64,000 nucleotides of DNA from Motilibacter aurantiacus (GTDB lineage Bacteria; Actinomycetota; Actinomycetes; Motilibacterales; Motilibacteraceae). This document shows positions 24,748 through 33,768 of this stretch, piece by piece. The DNA lies in contig NZ_JAANNO010000005.1 in the NCBI RefSeq assembly GCF_011250645.1, positions 26,846 to 90,845 on the forward strand, written 5' to 3'. Each line of letters opens with the position of its first letter. The stretch's first letter is position 1. The translations under genes and the position numbers were made by a program. The notes under the pieces were generated by a model. That model saw nothing but the letters and a program-made list of their open reading frames with translations, ran no database searches and was not told the DNA's origin.

Positions 24748-25161
24748 ATGAAGTGGAACCTCGGCCGCAAGCGGCTGAAGCTGCAGGCGCACGGGCCCCG
24801 CGAGGGGCTCCTGGCCGAGGCGAAGCGCTTCGACTCCGCGTACGAGCGCGGCCTCTGGACCGGCAGCGTCCAGATCGGCTTCGGCAGTGCGGGCCGGCGC
24901 TACGTCGCCACGCTCTGGTACACCGACCGGGAGGGGCCGGGGTCGTACTCCGTCGAGATCGTGCAGCGCCGGGACGGGCTGCAGAACCGCGTCGTGCTGC
25001 GCAAGGACGGGCTCTTCCCGCTGCAGAAGGCCCTGGACCTGGTCGACCGGGAGGTCGAGCGGTCCGCGAACGCCTCGGAGGTCGAGCTCCGGCTGCGCAA
25101 GCAGCGCGAGGCCGCCCAGCAGCGCTCGCGCGCGGTGGAGCAGCGCCTGCGCCGGCGCTGA
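24748..25161 (+). CDS. Hypothetical cytoplasmic protein
   Basis: A 137-aa protein, not recognised. The N-terminal part is basic (KWNLGRKRLKLQ). The centre is beta-rich with VATLWYTDREGPGSYSVEIV, and the last 45 residues form a charged helix (ELRLRKQREAAQQRSRAVEQ), possibly a coiled coil. A GGCAGAAGGGG ribosome binding site precedes the ATG. It stands alone between the membrane-protein gene and the large regulator gene. Confidence 0.65.
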   Translation: MKWNLGRKRLKLQAHGPREGLLAEAKRFDSAYERGLWTGSVQIGFGSAGRRYVATLWYTDREGPGSYSVEIVQRRDGLQNRVVLRKDGLFPLQKALDLVDREVERSANASEVELRLRKQREAAQQRSRAVEQRLRRR

Positions 25162-25234
25162 CCCGTCCCCCGAGCACGTCGCCGGAAGCCGCCTTCGCAG
25201 GTACGAACGCCCACCGGCGGCCCGTCTCGCGCTC

Positions 25235-25240
25235 TATGCT
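25235..25240 (+). promoter_or_regulatory. Candidate -10 box of the SARP/LuxR regulator gene
   Basis: TATGCT lies 28 nt before the GTG at 25269, leaving room for the GGGAGG ribosome binding site at 25259-25264. Confidence 0.35.
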
Positions 25241-25268
25241 GCCGCCCGGCCGCCGCACGGGAGGCGAG

Positions 25269-28200
25269 GTGGACGTGGACGAGAAGGAGCCCGTCGCTCC
25301 GGTGTCCCTGCGGCTGCTCGGCGGCGTGGGGGCGACCCGCGGCGGCGAGGAGCTGGACCTCGGGGGGCGCCGGCAGCGGGCCGTGCTCGCCCTGCTCGCG
25401 CTCGCCCGTGGCGGGGTCGTGCCGGCCGAGCGCATGATCGCGCTGGTCTGGGGCCACGAGCCCCCGCCGAGCGCGGCGGGCGGGCTGCAGGCGTACGTCT
25501 CGCACCTGCGCCGGCAGCTGCAGCCCGGCCGCTCCCCGCGCGACCCCGACGCGGTCCTCGTCAGCTCACCGCCCGGCTACGCCCTGCGCCTGCCGCCGGA
25601 CGCCGTCGACGCCTGGCGGCTGGAGCGGCTGATCCGCGAGGGCACGGCCCTCGTCGACACCGGGCCCGAGCTGGCGGCCGGCCGGCTGGAGGAGGCGCTG
25701 CGGCTGTGGCGCGGGCCGGCGCTGGCCGAGTACGCCGGGGAGCCGTGGGCGGACGGCGAGGCCGCGCGGCTGGCCGAGCTGCGCTCGGTGGCGCGCGAGC
25801 AGCTGGCCGCGGCCCGGCTGCACGCGGGCGAGGCGGCGCTCCTCGTGCCCGAGCTCGAGGCGCTAGTGACCGAGGAGCCGCTGCGCGAGGAGCGGTGGCG
25901 GCTGCTCGTCCTCGCGCTCTACCGGGCGAGCCGGCAGGCCGACGCCCTCGCCGCGCTGCGGCGGGCCCGCGCCGTGCTGGCCGAGGAGCTCGGCGTCGAC
26001 CCGGGGCCGGCGCTGCGGGCGCTGGAGGCGGAGGTGCTGGCCCAGTCGCCGGGGCTCGCCGCGCCCGGCCGGCCGCCGTCCCGCGAGCCCGTGGCCCCGG
26101 TGGCGTCTTGGCCGCCGGGCCAGCTGCCCGGGAGCGCCCGCCGGTCCGCCTCCCCGCGCGAGCAGCTCATCGAGCGGGGGCGCGAGCTGGCCCTGCTCGA
26201 CGCGGCGCTGGACGACGTGCTCGACGGTGCGGGCCGGCTGGTGGTCCTCGAAGGCCCGGCCGGCATCGGCAAGACCCGGCTGCTCACCGAGGCCCGGCGG
26301 CGGGCCGCTGACCGAGGGGCCTGCGTCCTGCTGGCCCGGGGCAGCGAGCTCGAGCGCGAGTTCGCGTTCGGGGTGGCCCGCCAGCTGTTCGAGGGCCGGC
26401 TGGCCGACCCGGCCGTCCGCGGGAGGGCGCTCGCCGGGGCGGCGGCGACCGCCGGCACGGTCTTCGACGGGCTGGGCGGGACCGGCCCGGTCACCGCCGA
26501 CGCGTCCTTCGCGGCGCTGCACGGCCTCTACTGGCTGACGGTCAACCTGACCGCGGACTCCCCCGTCGTGCTCGCGATCGACGACCTGCAGTGGTGCGAC
26601 GCGGGCTCGCTGCGCTTCCTCGCCTACCTCGCCCGCCGGCTGGAGGGGCTGCCGCTCCTGCTCGTCGGCACCCTGCGAACGGGGGAGCGCCACGCCGAGC
26701 ACGCACTGCTCGGCGAGCTCACCGGGGACGCCGCCGCCACCGCCGTACGCCCCCGCGCCCTCACCGCCTCCGGCACCCGCGACCTGGTCCGCCAGCGGCT
26801 CTCGCCGGACGCCGACGACGCGTTCTGCGCGGTCTGCCACCAGACGACGTCAGGCAACCCGCTGCTCCTGCGCCAGCTGCTCGGGGCGCTCGAGGCCGAC
26901 GGCGTACGCCCCGACGCCGCCCACGCCGACGTCGTGCGCGCGATCGGGTCGCGCGCCGTGTCGAGCATGGTGCTGCTCCGGCTCGCGCGGCAGCCGGGCG
27001 CGGCGCTCGCCGTCGCGCGGGCGCTGGCCGTGCTCGGGGACGGCGCCGCCCTGCCGGCGGTCGCCGCGCTCGCCGGCCTGCCCGAGGCCGAGACCGCGGC
27101 CGCCGCCGCCGCCCTGGCCCGGACCGAGATCCTGCGCGCCGAGCCGCCGCTGGGCTTCGTCCACCCGCTGGTGCGCGACGCGGTCTACGGCGACCTGCCG
27201 CCCGGCGAGCGCGAGCTGCACCACGAGCGGGCGGCCCGGGCGCTGGAGGCGGTCGGCGCCTCCGACGAGCAGGTGGCGGCCCATCTGCTCCACGTCCCGG
27301 GCCGGGCCGACCCGTGGGCGCTGGAGGTGCTGCTGCGGGCGGGGGCCGGTGCGGGGAGCCGCGGCGCGCCGGACGCCGCCTCGACGTACCTGCGCCGGGC
27401 CCTGCAGGAGCCGCCTCCGGCGGGCCGCCGCGCCCAGGTGCTCCTGGAGCTCGGCCGGCTGGAGACCTCCTGGGACGGGCTCGCCGCCGCCGCGCACCTG
27501 CGGGAGGCGTACGACCTGCTCACCGACGCCCACGAGCGCGCCCTCGCCGCACGTGAGCTCGCCTGGTCGCTGTTCTTCGTCGGCGCGCTCGGGGAGGTGA
27601 GCGCCTTCGCCCGACGCGCCGCGGCGGAGCTGCCGCCGGAGCTGGCCGACGAGCGGCAGGCGCTCGTCGCCCTCGAGCGGGCGGGCGGGTCGGTGCACGA
27701 GCTCGACCCGGCCGAGTGGGCGCTGCTCGACCCGCCGGCGGTCGAGGGCGACGGCCCGGGTGCGCGCATGCTCGAGGCGATCACCACGTGGGAGCGCACC
27801 CTGCGCTGCTTCCCGGCCGGGGAGTGCGCCGACGCCGCGGAGCACGCCCTTGCCGACGGCCGGCTGCAGCAGGTCGACAACGGGCTGGTGTGGGTCGGCG
27901 CGCTCGTCACGCTGGCGCTGGCCGACCGGGACGAGGCGGGCAGCATGTGGGAGTCGACGCTGCGCAGCGCGTACGAGCGGGGGTCGCTGTTCACCGCGCT
28001 GACCGTGTCGCTGTGGCGCGGCTACTCCCTGCTCCGCCAGGGCGACCTGCCCGAGGCCGAGGCCCACCTGCGGACCGCCCTGGAGCAGACGTTGTCGTGG
28101 GCGCCCACGTCGGGCGTCGGGATCTCCTACACCCTCGGGTGGCTGGCCATGGCCCGGCTCGAGCAGGGGGACCCGGCCGGCGCGCAGTCCTTCGTGGAGC

Positions 28201-28889
28201 GCGACCTGCCGGTCGCGGGCGACGGCGTCCGCGTGCTCGCGTCGGCCCGCGCCGAGCTGCTGCTGGAGCGGGGGCGCTTCGCCGCCGCGCTGGAGGCCGC
28301 CGAGCGAGGCGCGCGCCCGGCGGCGTACGTGGAGAACCCGGGCTGGGCGCCGTGGCGGTCGCTCTGCGCCCGGGCCCTCGCCGGGCTGGGGCGGGAGGCG
28401 GAGGCACTGGAGCTGGCCCGCGTCGAGCTCGGGCTCGCGCGCCGGTGGGGCTCGGCGAGCGTCGTCGGCGCGTCCCTGCGGCTGGCCGGCGAGCTGGCCG
28501 CCGACCCGGTCGCCCTGACGGAGGCGGTCACGGTGCTGCGGCCCTCGCCCGCACGGCTCGAGCACGGCAAGGCGCTCCTCGCCCTGGGGAGCGCGCTGCT
28601 CAGCACGGAGCCGGACCGGGCGGTCGAGAACCTTCTCGCCTGCGTACGCGTCGCCGACGGCTGCTCGGCCCTGCGGCTGCGCGGCCGGGCCGAGCAGGCG
28701 CTCGCGTCGATCGGCGCGCCGGTGCCGCCGCGCGCCACCGCCCACGCGCTCACCCGGCTGGAGCGGGAGATCCTCGCGCTCGCGCAGCGCGGCGACTCCG
28801 AGAACGAGATCGCGCAGGCACTGTTCCTGACGCCGGCGGGGGTGCGGTCGCGGCTGCGTGCGCTGCGGCAGCGGACGGGCGAGGAGTAG
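25269..28889 (+). CDS. Large SARP-type regulator with AAA, TPR and LuxR domains
   Basis: A 1206-aa signalling ATPase. Order: OmpR-type winged helix (about 10-100: LRLLGGVGATRGGEELDLGG, then RRQLQPG), BTAD helical repeats (about 110-245, ending ELGVDPGPALRALE), and an AAA/STAND ATPase (Walker A GPAGIGKTRLL about 330, Walker B LAIDDLQWCD about 434). Long TPR-like helices follow, then a C-terminal LuxR-type helix-turn-helix (LTRLEREILALAQRGDSENEIAQ, about 1155-1205). It thus carries two DNA-binding modules. Such proteins activate antibiotic or stress genes, but no biosynthetic cluster adjoins. The GTG at 25269 is chosen by GGGAGG 4 nt upstream; GTG 25275 is equally possible. Confidence 0.85.
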   Translation: MDVDEKEPVAPVSLRLLGGVGATRGGEELDLGGRRQRAVLALLALARGGVVPAERMIALVWGHEPPPSAAGGLQAYVSHLRRQLQPGRSPRDPDAVLVSSPPGYALRLPPDAVDAWRLERLIREGTALVDTGPELAAGRLEEALRLWRGPALAEYAGEPWADGEAARLAELRSVAREQLAAARLHAGEAALLVPELEALVTEEPLREERWRLLVLALYRASRQADALAALRRARAVLAEELGVDPGPALRALEAEVLAQSPGLAAPGRPPSREPVAPVASWPPGQLPGSARRSASPREQLIERGRELALLDAALDDVLDGAGRLVVLEGPAGIGKTRLLTEARRRAADRGACVLLARGSELEREFAFGVARQLFEGRLADPAVRGRALAGAAATAGTVFDGLGGTGPVTADASFAALHGLYWLTVNLTADSPVVLAIDDLQWCDAGSLRFLAYLARRLEGLPLLLVGTLRTGERHAEHALLGELTGDAAATAVRPRALTASGTRDLVRQRLSPDADDAFCAVCHQTTSGNPLLLRQLLGALEADGVRPDAAHADVVRAIGSRAVSSMVLLRLARQPGAALAVARALAVLGDGAALPAVAALAGLPEAETAAAAAALARTEILRAEPPLGFVHPLVRDAVYGDLPPGERELHHERAARALEAVGASDEQVAAHLLHVPGRADPWALEVLLRAGAGAGSRGAPDAASTYLRRALQEPPPAGRRAQVLLELGRLETSWDGLAAAAHLREAYDLLTDAHERALAARELAWSLFFVGALGEVSAFARRAAAELPPELADERQALVALERAGGSVHELDPAEWALLDPPAVEGDGPGARMLEAITTWERTLRCFPAGECADAAEHALADGRLQQVDNGLVWVGALVTLALADRDEAGSMWESTLRSAYERGSLFTALTVSLWRGYSLLRQGDLPEAEAHLRTALEQTLSWAPTSGVGISYTLGWLAMARLEQGDPAGAQSFVERDLPVAGDGVRVLASARAELLLERGRFAAALEAAERGARPAAYVENPGWAPWRSLCARALAGLGREAEALELARVELGLARRWGSASVVGASLRLAGELAADPVALTEAVTVLRPSPARLEHGKALLALGSALLSTEPDRAVENLLACVRVADGCSALRLRGRAEQALASIGAPVPPRATAHALTRLEREILALAQRGDSENEIAQALFLTPAGVRSRLRALRQRTGEE

Positions 28890-29111
28890 TTCGCCGATGG
28901 GGACTGCGGGAGCCAAGCCGCGGTGGACGAGCGTCTCCCGGCCGGTCACTGCCGGTCCTCGCTGGCCCGGGCCGGGTGCGCCCGAGGCCCCACGACGCAC
29001 CAGCCCGCAGGCCGCCGCACGACGACACGGGAACGCCCGACAGGGTGCCGGCGCGCTGAGAGCTTCCCAGCCGCCCGCCGACCCTTCCCCCGCGACCTGC
29101 CAGCGGGCCGG

Positions 29112-29117
29112 TACCGT
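29112..29117 (+). promoter_or_regulatory. -10 box of a probable leaderless promoter for the lipoprotein gene
   Basis: TACCGT lies 7 nt before the ATG at 29125. The rest of the 235-nt gap after the regulator gene shows no other feature. Confidence 0.45.
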
Positions 29118-29124
29118 CCGCCGC

Positions 29125-29871
29125 ATGGAAGGGCGAGCAGCGACCCGTCCCGGGCGCCGGCTCGCCCTCACGGCGTGCGCGATCGTGACTGCCGCCCTGA
29201 CGAGCTGCACGTCCACCGCCGACCGCACCGCCGACGTGACGGCCGCCCTGATCACTCCCGAGGGCCTGCTCCTGCACTACACCGGCGGCAGCTGCGACGG
29301 GGCGGTGTCGACGCAGGCCGGCGAGGGCCGCGTCGTCACCGTCCGCGTCGTCGCGGAGCAGACCGGCCGGGACTGCGACGACGTCGGGCTGTTCAGGACG
29401 GTCGCCGTGCCCCTCGACCAGCCGCTCGGCGACCGGGGCGTGCGCGACGAGAAGGACGGCCACCGGCTGTGCGTCTACCGCGGGGAGCGGCAGCTGCAGC
29501 CCGGCCGGCTTCCCGCCGGGTACGCCCTGGCCCGCGAGGCTCCGGTCTGCGACGGCGCGACGGCACTGGGGCTGTCGCGGACCTGGGCGACGGCCGGCCC
29601 TTGCCCGAGCAGCCTCACCGTGACCCAGGCGGCAGGGCAGGCCCTTCCGAGCTTCCGGCGCTCCGCCTGGGCGCCGGCCGGTCGGCTGGAGGTCGCCGGC
29701 GAGCCCGTACGCGTCTGGCGAACGTGGAGCGGCGGGCAGGAGTCCGTGGCCTTCGAGCGGGTGCTCGCGGGCCGGCCGGTGGTCGTGACCGTGTCGTCCG
29801 CCACCGGGTGCGCCCAGGGGCGGCTGCCGGAACGGGCGTTCCTCGAGCGGCTCGTGGGCGGGCTCGCCTGA
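29125..29871 (+). CDS. Putative lipoprotein of unknown function
   Basis: A 248-aa protein with a lipoprotein signal peptide: a positively charged start, the hydrophobic core LALTACAIVTAA and the lipobox LTSC, the Cys at residue 28 being the lipid anchor. The mature part contains several cysteines (GGSCDG, RDCDD, HRLCVY, APVCDG, GPCPS, TGCAQG) that probably form disulfides. No GerMN or other known domain could be recognised with confidence. It would be anchored to the outer face of the cell membrane. Confidence 0.8.
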   Translation: MEGRAATRPGRRLALTACAIVTAALTSCTSTADRTADVTAALITPEGLLLHYTGGSCDGAVSTQAGEGRVVTVRVVAEQTGRDCDDVGLFRTVAVPLDQPLGDRGVRDEKDGHRLCVYRGERQLQPGRLPAGYALAREAPVCDGATALGLSRTWATAGPCPSSLTVTQAAGQALPSFRRSAWAPAGRLEVAGEPVRVWRTWSGGQESVAFERVLAGRPVVVTVSSATGCAQGRLPERAFLERLVGGLA

Positions 29872-29889
29872 GCCGCTCCGTCGGGGCCA

Positions 29890-29921
29890 GGCGGTTGCGG
29901 CCGGTACGACGTGCAACCGCC
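29890..29921. terminator. Inverted repeat between lipoprotein and amidohydrolase genes
   Basis: GGCGGTTGC and GCAACCGCC (9 bp, perfect) enclose 14 nt, directly upstream of the amidohydrolase promoter region (TACGGGTACC at 29927-29936). It is either the lipoprotein terminator or an operator. Confidence 0.45.
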
Positions 29922-29944
29922 CGCTGTACGGGTACCACGCCGCC

Positions 29945-31192
29945 ATGCCGCTTCCCCAGCGCTCCTTCGACTCCGCTCCCGTCGTCGCCGTGACCGGCGG
30001 TCACGTGGTGCCCATCAGCGCGCCGCCGATCGAGGATGGCACCGTCCTGATCCGGGACGGGGTGATCGAGCAGGTGGGGCGGGACGTGCCGATCCCCCCG
30101 GAGGCCCGGGTCGTCGACGCGTCGGGCAAGTGGGTCCTGCCGGGGCTCGTCGACGCGCACACCCACATCGGGATCCACGAGGAGGGCTCCTCCCCCGAGG
30201 GCGACGACACCAACGAGACGTCCGCCCCCACCGTCGGGGGCATCCGCGCCATGGACGCGGTGGACTGCGACGACGTCGGCTTCCGCGACGCGCTCTCGGC
30301 GGGCATTACGACGGTGAGCGTCAAGCCGGGCAGCGGCACCCCGATCGGCGGGCTCAGCGTCGCCATGAAGACATGGGGCGGGCGGTTCCTCGACGAGCAG
30401 GTGATCCGCGCGGAGGCGAGCGTGAAGTCCGCCTTCGGCGAGAACCCCAAGCTCTACTTCGCCTCGGCCCACCAGCTGCCGATGACCCGCATGGGCGTCG
30501 CGGGCGTGATCCGGCAGCGGCTCGAGGACGCGAAGGCGTACGCCGCCCAGCGCGAGCAGGCGGAGAAGGACGGCGCTCCCTTCACCAAGGACCTCGAGCT
30601 GGACGCGCTGTGCCGGCTGCTCGACGGCGACCTCGTGTGGGACGTCCACCTGCACCGGCACGACGACATCGCCACCGCCGTGCGCATCGCCGAGGAGTTC
30701 GGCCTCCGCCTGGTGGTGCATCACGGGACCGAGTCGCACAAGCTCGCCGACATGCTCGCCGAGCGGGACATCCCCGTGGCCGTCGGCCCGATCATCACCT
30801 CGCGGGCCAAGCCCGAGCTGAGCGGCCACACGGTCAAGACCGCGGCGATCCTGGCCGAGGCCGGGGTCCGGGTCGCGATCGTCACCGACCACCCCGAGTG
30901 CCCGGTCAACTTCCTCGTGCTCCAGGCCCTGCTGGCGGTGCGCGAGGGGCTCGACCCCGAGACCGCGCTGCAGGCCCTCACGGTCAACCCGGCCCGCATG
31001 ATGCAGCTTGAGGACCGGGTCGGTGCTCTCGCCCCCGGGCTGGACGGCGACGTCGTCGTGTGGTCCGGCGACCCGTTGGGAGGGGACACCCGCGTGGAGC
31101 AGGTGCTCATCGGCGGCGGGACGGTGTACCGCTGGGATGCCGAGCGCGGGGAGGGCGAGGTCGCGCCCCGCTTCTCCCCGCCCCACCGCTGA
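29945..31192 (+). CDS. Amidohydrolase, imidazolonepropionase-like
   Basis: A 415-aa cytoplasmic metal-dependent hydrolase. An N-terminal beta domain (VVAVTGGHVVPI, then GTVLIRDGVIEQVG) precedes the TIM barrel, which carries VDAHTHIG (two metal-binding His, about 75), WDVHLHRHDDI, VVHHGTESH and IVTDHPEC (catalytic Asp). The NPARMM and GDVVVWSGDPL features near the end are typical of D-hydantoinase/imidazolonepropionase-like enzymes. The substrate is unknown, but it probably hydrolyses a cyclic amide or similar C-N bond. No histidine-degradation genes are nearby, so hutI is unlikely. The ATG directly follows the promoter-like TACGGGTACC. Confidence 0.88.
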   Translation: MPLPQRSFDSAPVVAVTGGHVVPISAPPIEDGTVLIRDGVIEQVGRDVPIPPEARVVDASGKWVLPGLVDAHTHIGIHEEGSSPEGDDTNETSAPTVGGIRAMDAVDCDDVGFRDALSAGITTVSVKPGSGTPIGGLSVAMKTWGGRFLDEQVIRAEASVKSAFGENPKLYFASAHQLPMTRMGVAGVIRQRLEDAKAYAAQREQAEKDGAPFTKDLELDALCRLLDGDLVWDVHLHRHDDIATAVRIAEEFGLRLVVHHGTESHKLADMLAERDIPVAVGPIITSRAKPELSGHTVKTAAILAEAGVRVAIVTDHPECPVNFLVLQALLAVREGLDPETALQALTVNPARMMQLEDRVGALAPGLDGDVVVWSGDPLGGDTRVEQVLIGGGTVYRWDAERGEGEVAPRFSPPHR

Positions 31193-31256
31193 CCGATTGC
31201 CGTGATCGGTCGACCCCGTCCGGAATGACCCGATGCTCGCCGGGAAGCAGGGGGCC

Positions 31257-31646
31257 ATGACGAACTCCGTACCCGCCCACGACGAGCTACCGCTCCCCGA
31301 CTACGACCACCTGCCCGCGGGCGCCCTGGAGCACCGGATCCGCACCCTCGACCTGGCCGCACTCGAGCAGCTCATCGCCTACGAGGAGGCGCACGCCGCC
31401 CGGCTTCCCGTCCTCAACGGCATGCGCCACCGGCTCGAGCAGCTGCAGGCCGGGGCCGAGCCGTCGGGCGGGGACCCGCTGGCTACCGCCGCCGAGGCGC
31501 CCCCCGCGGCGGCCGGCGGCTCTCCCGTCTCTGGCGCGACGACCGGACCGGTCGTCAACCCGCCCACCGGCGGCGACCCGACCAACCCCACCCAGCCGCG
31601 GGGGTCCGGCGCCGGGTCCACGCAGAGCCGGCCGTACGGCACCTGA
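31257..31646 (+). CDS. Small actinobacterial protein with a PDYDxLP domain
   Basis: A 129-aa protein. Residues about 7-65 form a compact helical domain (LPLPDYDHLPAG, IRTLDLAALEQLIAYE, HAARLPVLNGM) that I have seen repeatedly in actinobacterial proteins (DUF8129-like, name from memory). The remaining 60 residues are rich in Pro, Gly, Thr and Ala and probably disordered. The start chosen is the ATG at 31257; an ATG 8 codons upstream is possible. Function unknown. It stands alone after the amidohydrolase gene. Confidence 0.7.
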   Translation: MTNSVPAHDELPLPDYDHLPAGALEHRIRTLDLAALEQLIAYEEAHAARLPVLNGMRHRLEQLQAGAEPSGGDPLATAAEAPPAAAGGSPVSGATTGPVVNPPTGGDPTNPTQPRGSGAGSTQSRPYGT

Positions 31647-31707
31647 CCCACCGCCCGGCCGCGAGGCACAAGCAGGCCGCAAGGCCGGCTCAAGGCGAGC
31701 GACGCAC

Positions 31708-31741
31708 GGTGGTCTCCTCGTCCCCGGCCGAGGAGACCACC
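31708..31741 (+). promoter_or_regulatory. Hairpin enclosing the ribosome binding site of the FAD oxidoreductase gene
   Basis: GGTGGTCTCCTCG (31708-31720) and CGAGGAGACCACC (31729-31741) form a perfect 13-bp stem with an 8-nt loop. The right arm holds the Shine-Dalgarno GAGGAG and ends one nt before the GTG at 31742. In mRNA this would hide the ribosome binding site. As DNA it is also a long palindrome that a repressor could bind. Confidence 0.65.
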
Positions 31742-33208
31742 GTGACGCTCGACCCGACCGCCGCCCCACCGGACGCGGGGCCGGCGCGCCTCGTCCGCCC
31801 GCGGCAGCCACGCGGCCGCGACGCGCTGCGCCGGCTCTGCGGCGGGGCGGTGCACCTGCCGGGCGACCCCGGGTACGACGGCGCCCGCCGTCCCTGGAAC
31901 CTCGCCGTCGACCAGCGGCCGGCCGCCGTCGCGTACCCCGCGGACGCGGGCGAGGCCGCGGAGGTGCTCCGCGTCGCCGGCCGGCACGGGCTGCGCGTGG
32001 CCGTCCAGCGCACCGGACACGGAGCGGCCGCGCTCCCTCCGCTCGACGACGTGGTGGTGCTGCGCACCGCCGCCATGACGGCCGTGCGGGTGGACCCGGG
32101 CCGGCGGCTCGCCCGGGTCGGCGCCGGGGTGCTGTGGGAGGACGTCGTCGCCGCCGCCGCGCCGCACGGCCTGGTCGGCCTGCACGGGTCGTCCCCGGAT
32201 GTGGGGGTCGTCGGCTACACCCTGCTCGGCGGCCTCGGCTGGCTGGCGCGCTCGCACGGCCTGGCCTGCGGCAGCGTGACCGGCGCGGAGCTCGTCACCG
32301 GCGACGGCACGTCGCTCTGGGCGGACGCGGAGACCGAGCCCGAGCTGTTGTGGGCGCTGCGCGGTGGCGGGGGCGGCTTCGGGGTCGTGACCGCTCTGGA
32401 GTTCAGTCTCCACGAGCTCGCCACCGCGTACGCCGGATGGCTGGCCTGGGACCTGCGTGAGGCCGCACGGGTCGTCCCCGCCTGGGCCGAGTGGGCGCAG
32501 GCCGCCCCGGACGAGGTCACGACCGCGCTGCGGCTGCTGCGCCTGCCGGCGTCGCCGGAGGTGCCCGGGCCGCTGCGCGGGCGCAGCCTGGTCGTGGTCG
32601 ACGGAGCTGTCACGGGGCCGCCCGAGCGCGCGGGCCGGTCGATCGCGCCGCTACGCGCGCTCGCCCCCGAGACCGACACGTTCGCCTCCCTGCCCGCCGC
32701 CGCCCTGTCCCGGCTGCATGGCGACCCCGGCTGCCCGACCGCCGGCCTGGCCGAGCACCGGCTGCTGACATCCCTGCCGCCGGCCGCGGTCGAGGCGGTG
32801 CTCGCAGTCGCGGGCGCCGGGGCCGGCACGTCCGTCGTCTCCGTCGAGCTGCGCCAGCTCGGCGGCGCGCTCGACCGGGCCGGGGCCGGCGGTGGCGCCC
32901 TGACCGGGCTGCCGGGCGCGTACGCCCTCGTCGCCGTCGCGGCCCCCGGCGACGACCCCGCGGGCGCGCGCGCCGCGCTGACCGCCCTGGCAGCGGCCCT
33001 CCGCCCGTGGTCGGCGCCCCGGCGCTACGCCGGCTTCGCCGACGCCTCGACCCCCGCCGCCGCCTGCTGGGACGGGCCGACGCTGAGCCGGCTGCGCGCG
33101 GTCCGGGCCGCGACGGACCCGGCGGGGCAGGTCGTCGCCGCACCGGACCTCGATGGGGCCGGGGACGAGCCGGAGCACGCGGCAACCTCCGGTGCCGCTG
33201 TCCCGTAG
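31742..33208 (+). CDS. FAD-linked oxidoreductase, berberine-bridge-enzyme-like
   Basis: A 488-aa protein of the FAD-binding PCMH (VAO) family. The FAD domain shows PAAVAYPADAGEAAEVLRVA, QRTGHG (the His is the usual site of covalent FAD attachment), VGAGVLWEDV and the GGGGGFGVVTALEF loop. The C-terminal part ends without the full berberine-bridge YxN motif. It probably oxidises an alcohol or sugar in the cytoplasm, as no signal peptide is seen. GTG 31742 is chosen over GTG 31709 because GAGGAG lies 7 nt upstream. The stop is 8 nt before the sigma factor gene. Confidence 0.85.
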   Translation: MTLDPTAAPPDAGPARLVRPRQPRGRDALRRLCGGAVHLPGDPGYDGARRPWNLAVDQRPAAVAYPADAGEAAEVLRVAGRHGLRVAVQRTGHGAAALPPLDDVVVLRTAAMTAVRVDPGRRLARVGAGVLWEDVVAAAAPHGLVGLHGSSPDVGVVGYTLLGGLGWLARSHGLACGSVTGAELVTGDGTSLWADAETEPELLWALRGGGGGFGVVTALEFSLHELATAYAGWLAWDLREAARVVPAWAEWAQAAPDEVTTALRLLRLPASPEVPGPLRGRSLVVVDGAVTGPPERAGRSIAPLRALAPETDTFASLPAAALSRLHGDPGCPTAGLAEHRLLTSLPPAAVEAVLAVAGAGAGTSVVSVELRQLGGALDRAGAGGGALTGLPGAYALVAVAAPGDDPAGARAALTALAAALRPWSAPRRYAGFADASTPAAACWDGPTLSRLRAVRAATDPAGQVVAAPDLDGAGDEPEHAATSGAAVP

Positions 33209-33216
33209 TAGGAGGT

Positions 33217-33768
33217 GTGCACCTGCGAGACCGCGCCCGCGAGGACGCCGACTTCTCCGATTTCGTCCGCTCGGCGTCCCCCGGGCTGCTGCAGGCGGCC
33301 TGGCTGCTCACCGGCGAGCGCGAGGCCGCGCGCGACCTCGTCCAGACGGCGTTCCTGAAGACGTACGCCGCGTGGCGCCGGGTCCGCACGGACGACGCGT
33401 TCGCCTACACCCGTCGGGTGATGGTCAACGCCCATGTGGACCGGTGGCGGCGCAAGCCGTGGCGGGAGGCACCCAGCCCCGAGCTGCCGGACGCCCCGGC
33501 TGCCCGTGACGCCACGGAGGCCGTCGACAGCCGACTCGCGCTGGCCCAGGCGCTCGGGGCCCTCACCCGGCGCGAGCGTGCCGTCGTGGTGCTGCGCTAC
33601 TACGCCGACCTCAGCGAGGCCCAGGTCGCCGACGACCTCGGCATCACCCGCGGAACCGTGAAGAGCACGTCCTACAAGGCGTTGGCGAAGCTGCGCGTCT
33701 CCCCCGCTCTGCGGGTCGACGAGCGCGGCCCCGCGCCTCTCGTGACCGAGCCCAGCAGGAGGACCTGA
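33217..33768 (+). CDS. SigE-family ECF RNA polymerase sigma factor
   Basis: A 183-aa ECF sigma factor of the actinobacterial SigE-like type. Region 2 (DFVRSASPGLLQAAWLLTG, then EAARDLVQTAFLKTYAAW) contacts the -10. Region 4 (LTRRERAVVVLRYYADLSEAQVADDLGITRGTVKS) is the -35-binding helix-turn-helix. The GTG at 33217 lies only 1 nt after GGAGG, an awkward spacing; no better start fits the family N-terminus. The stop overlaps the next gene's ATG (TGATG), typical of a sigma/anti-sigma pair. Its promoter targets cannot be told. Confidence 0.88.
   Translation: MHLRDRAREDADFSDFVRSASPGLLQAAWLLTGEREAARDLVQTAFLKTYAAWRRVRTDDAFAYTRRVMVNAHVDRWRRKPWREAPSPELPDAPAARDATEAVDSRLALAQALGALTRRERAVVVLRYYADLSEAQVADDLGITRGTVKSTSYKALAKLRVSPALRVDERGPAPLVTEPSRRT

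Noticed and set aside
29945..31192. Imidazolonepropionase (hutI)
   Set aside because: The amidohydrolase fold is similar, but no other histidine-degradation genes are near and the substrate loop could not be matched, so only the family is given.
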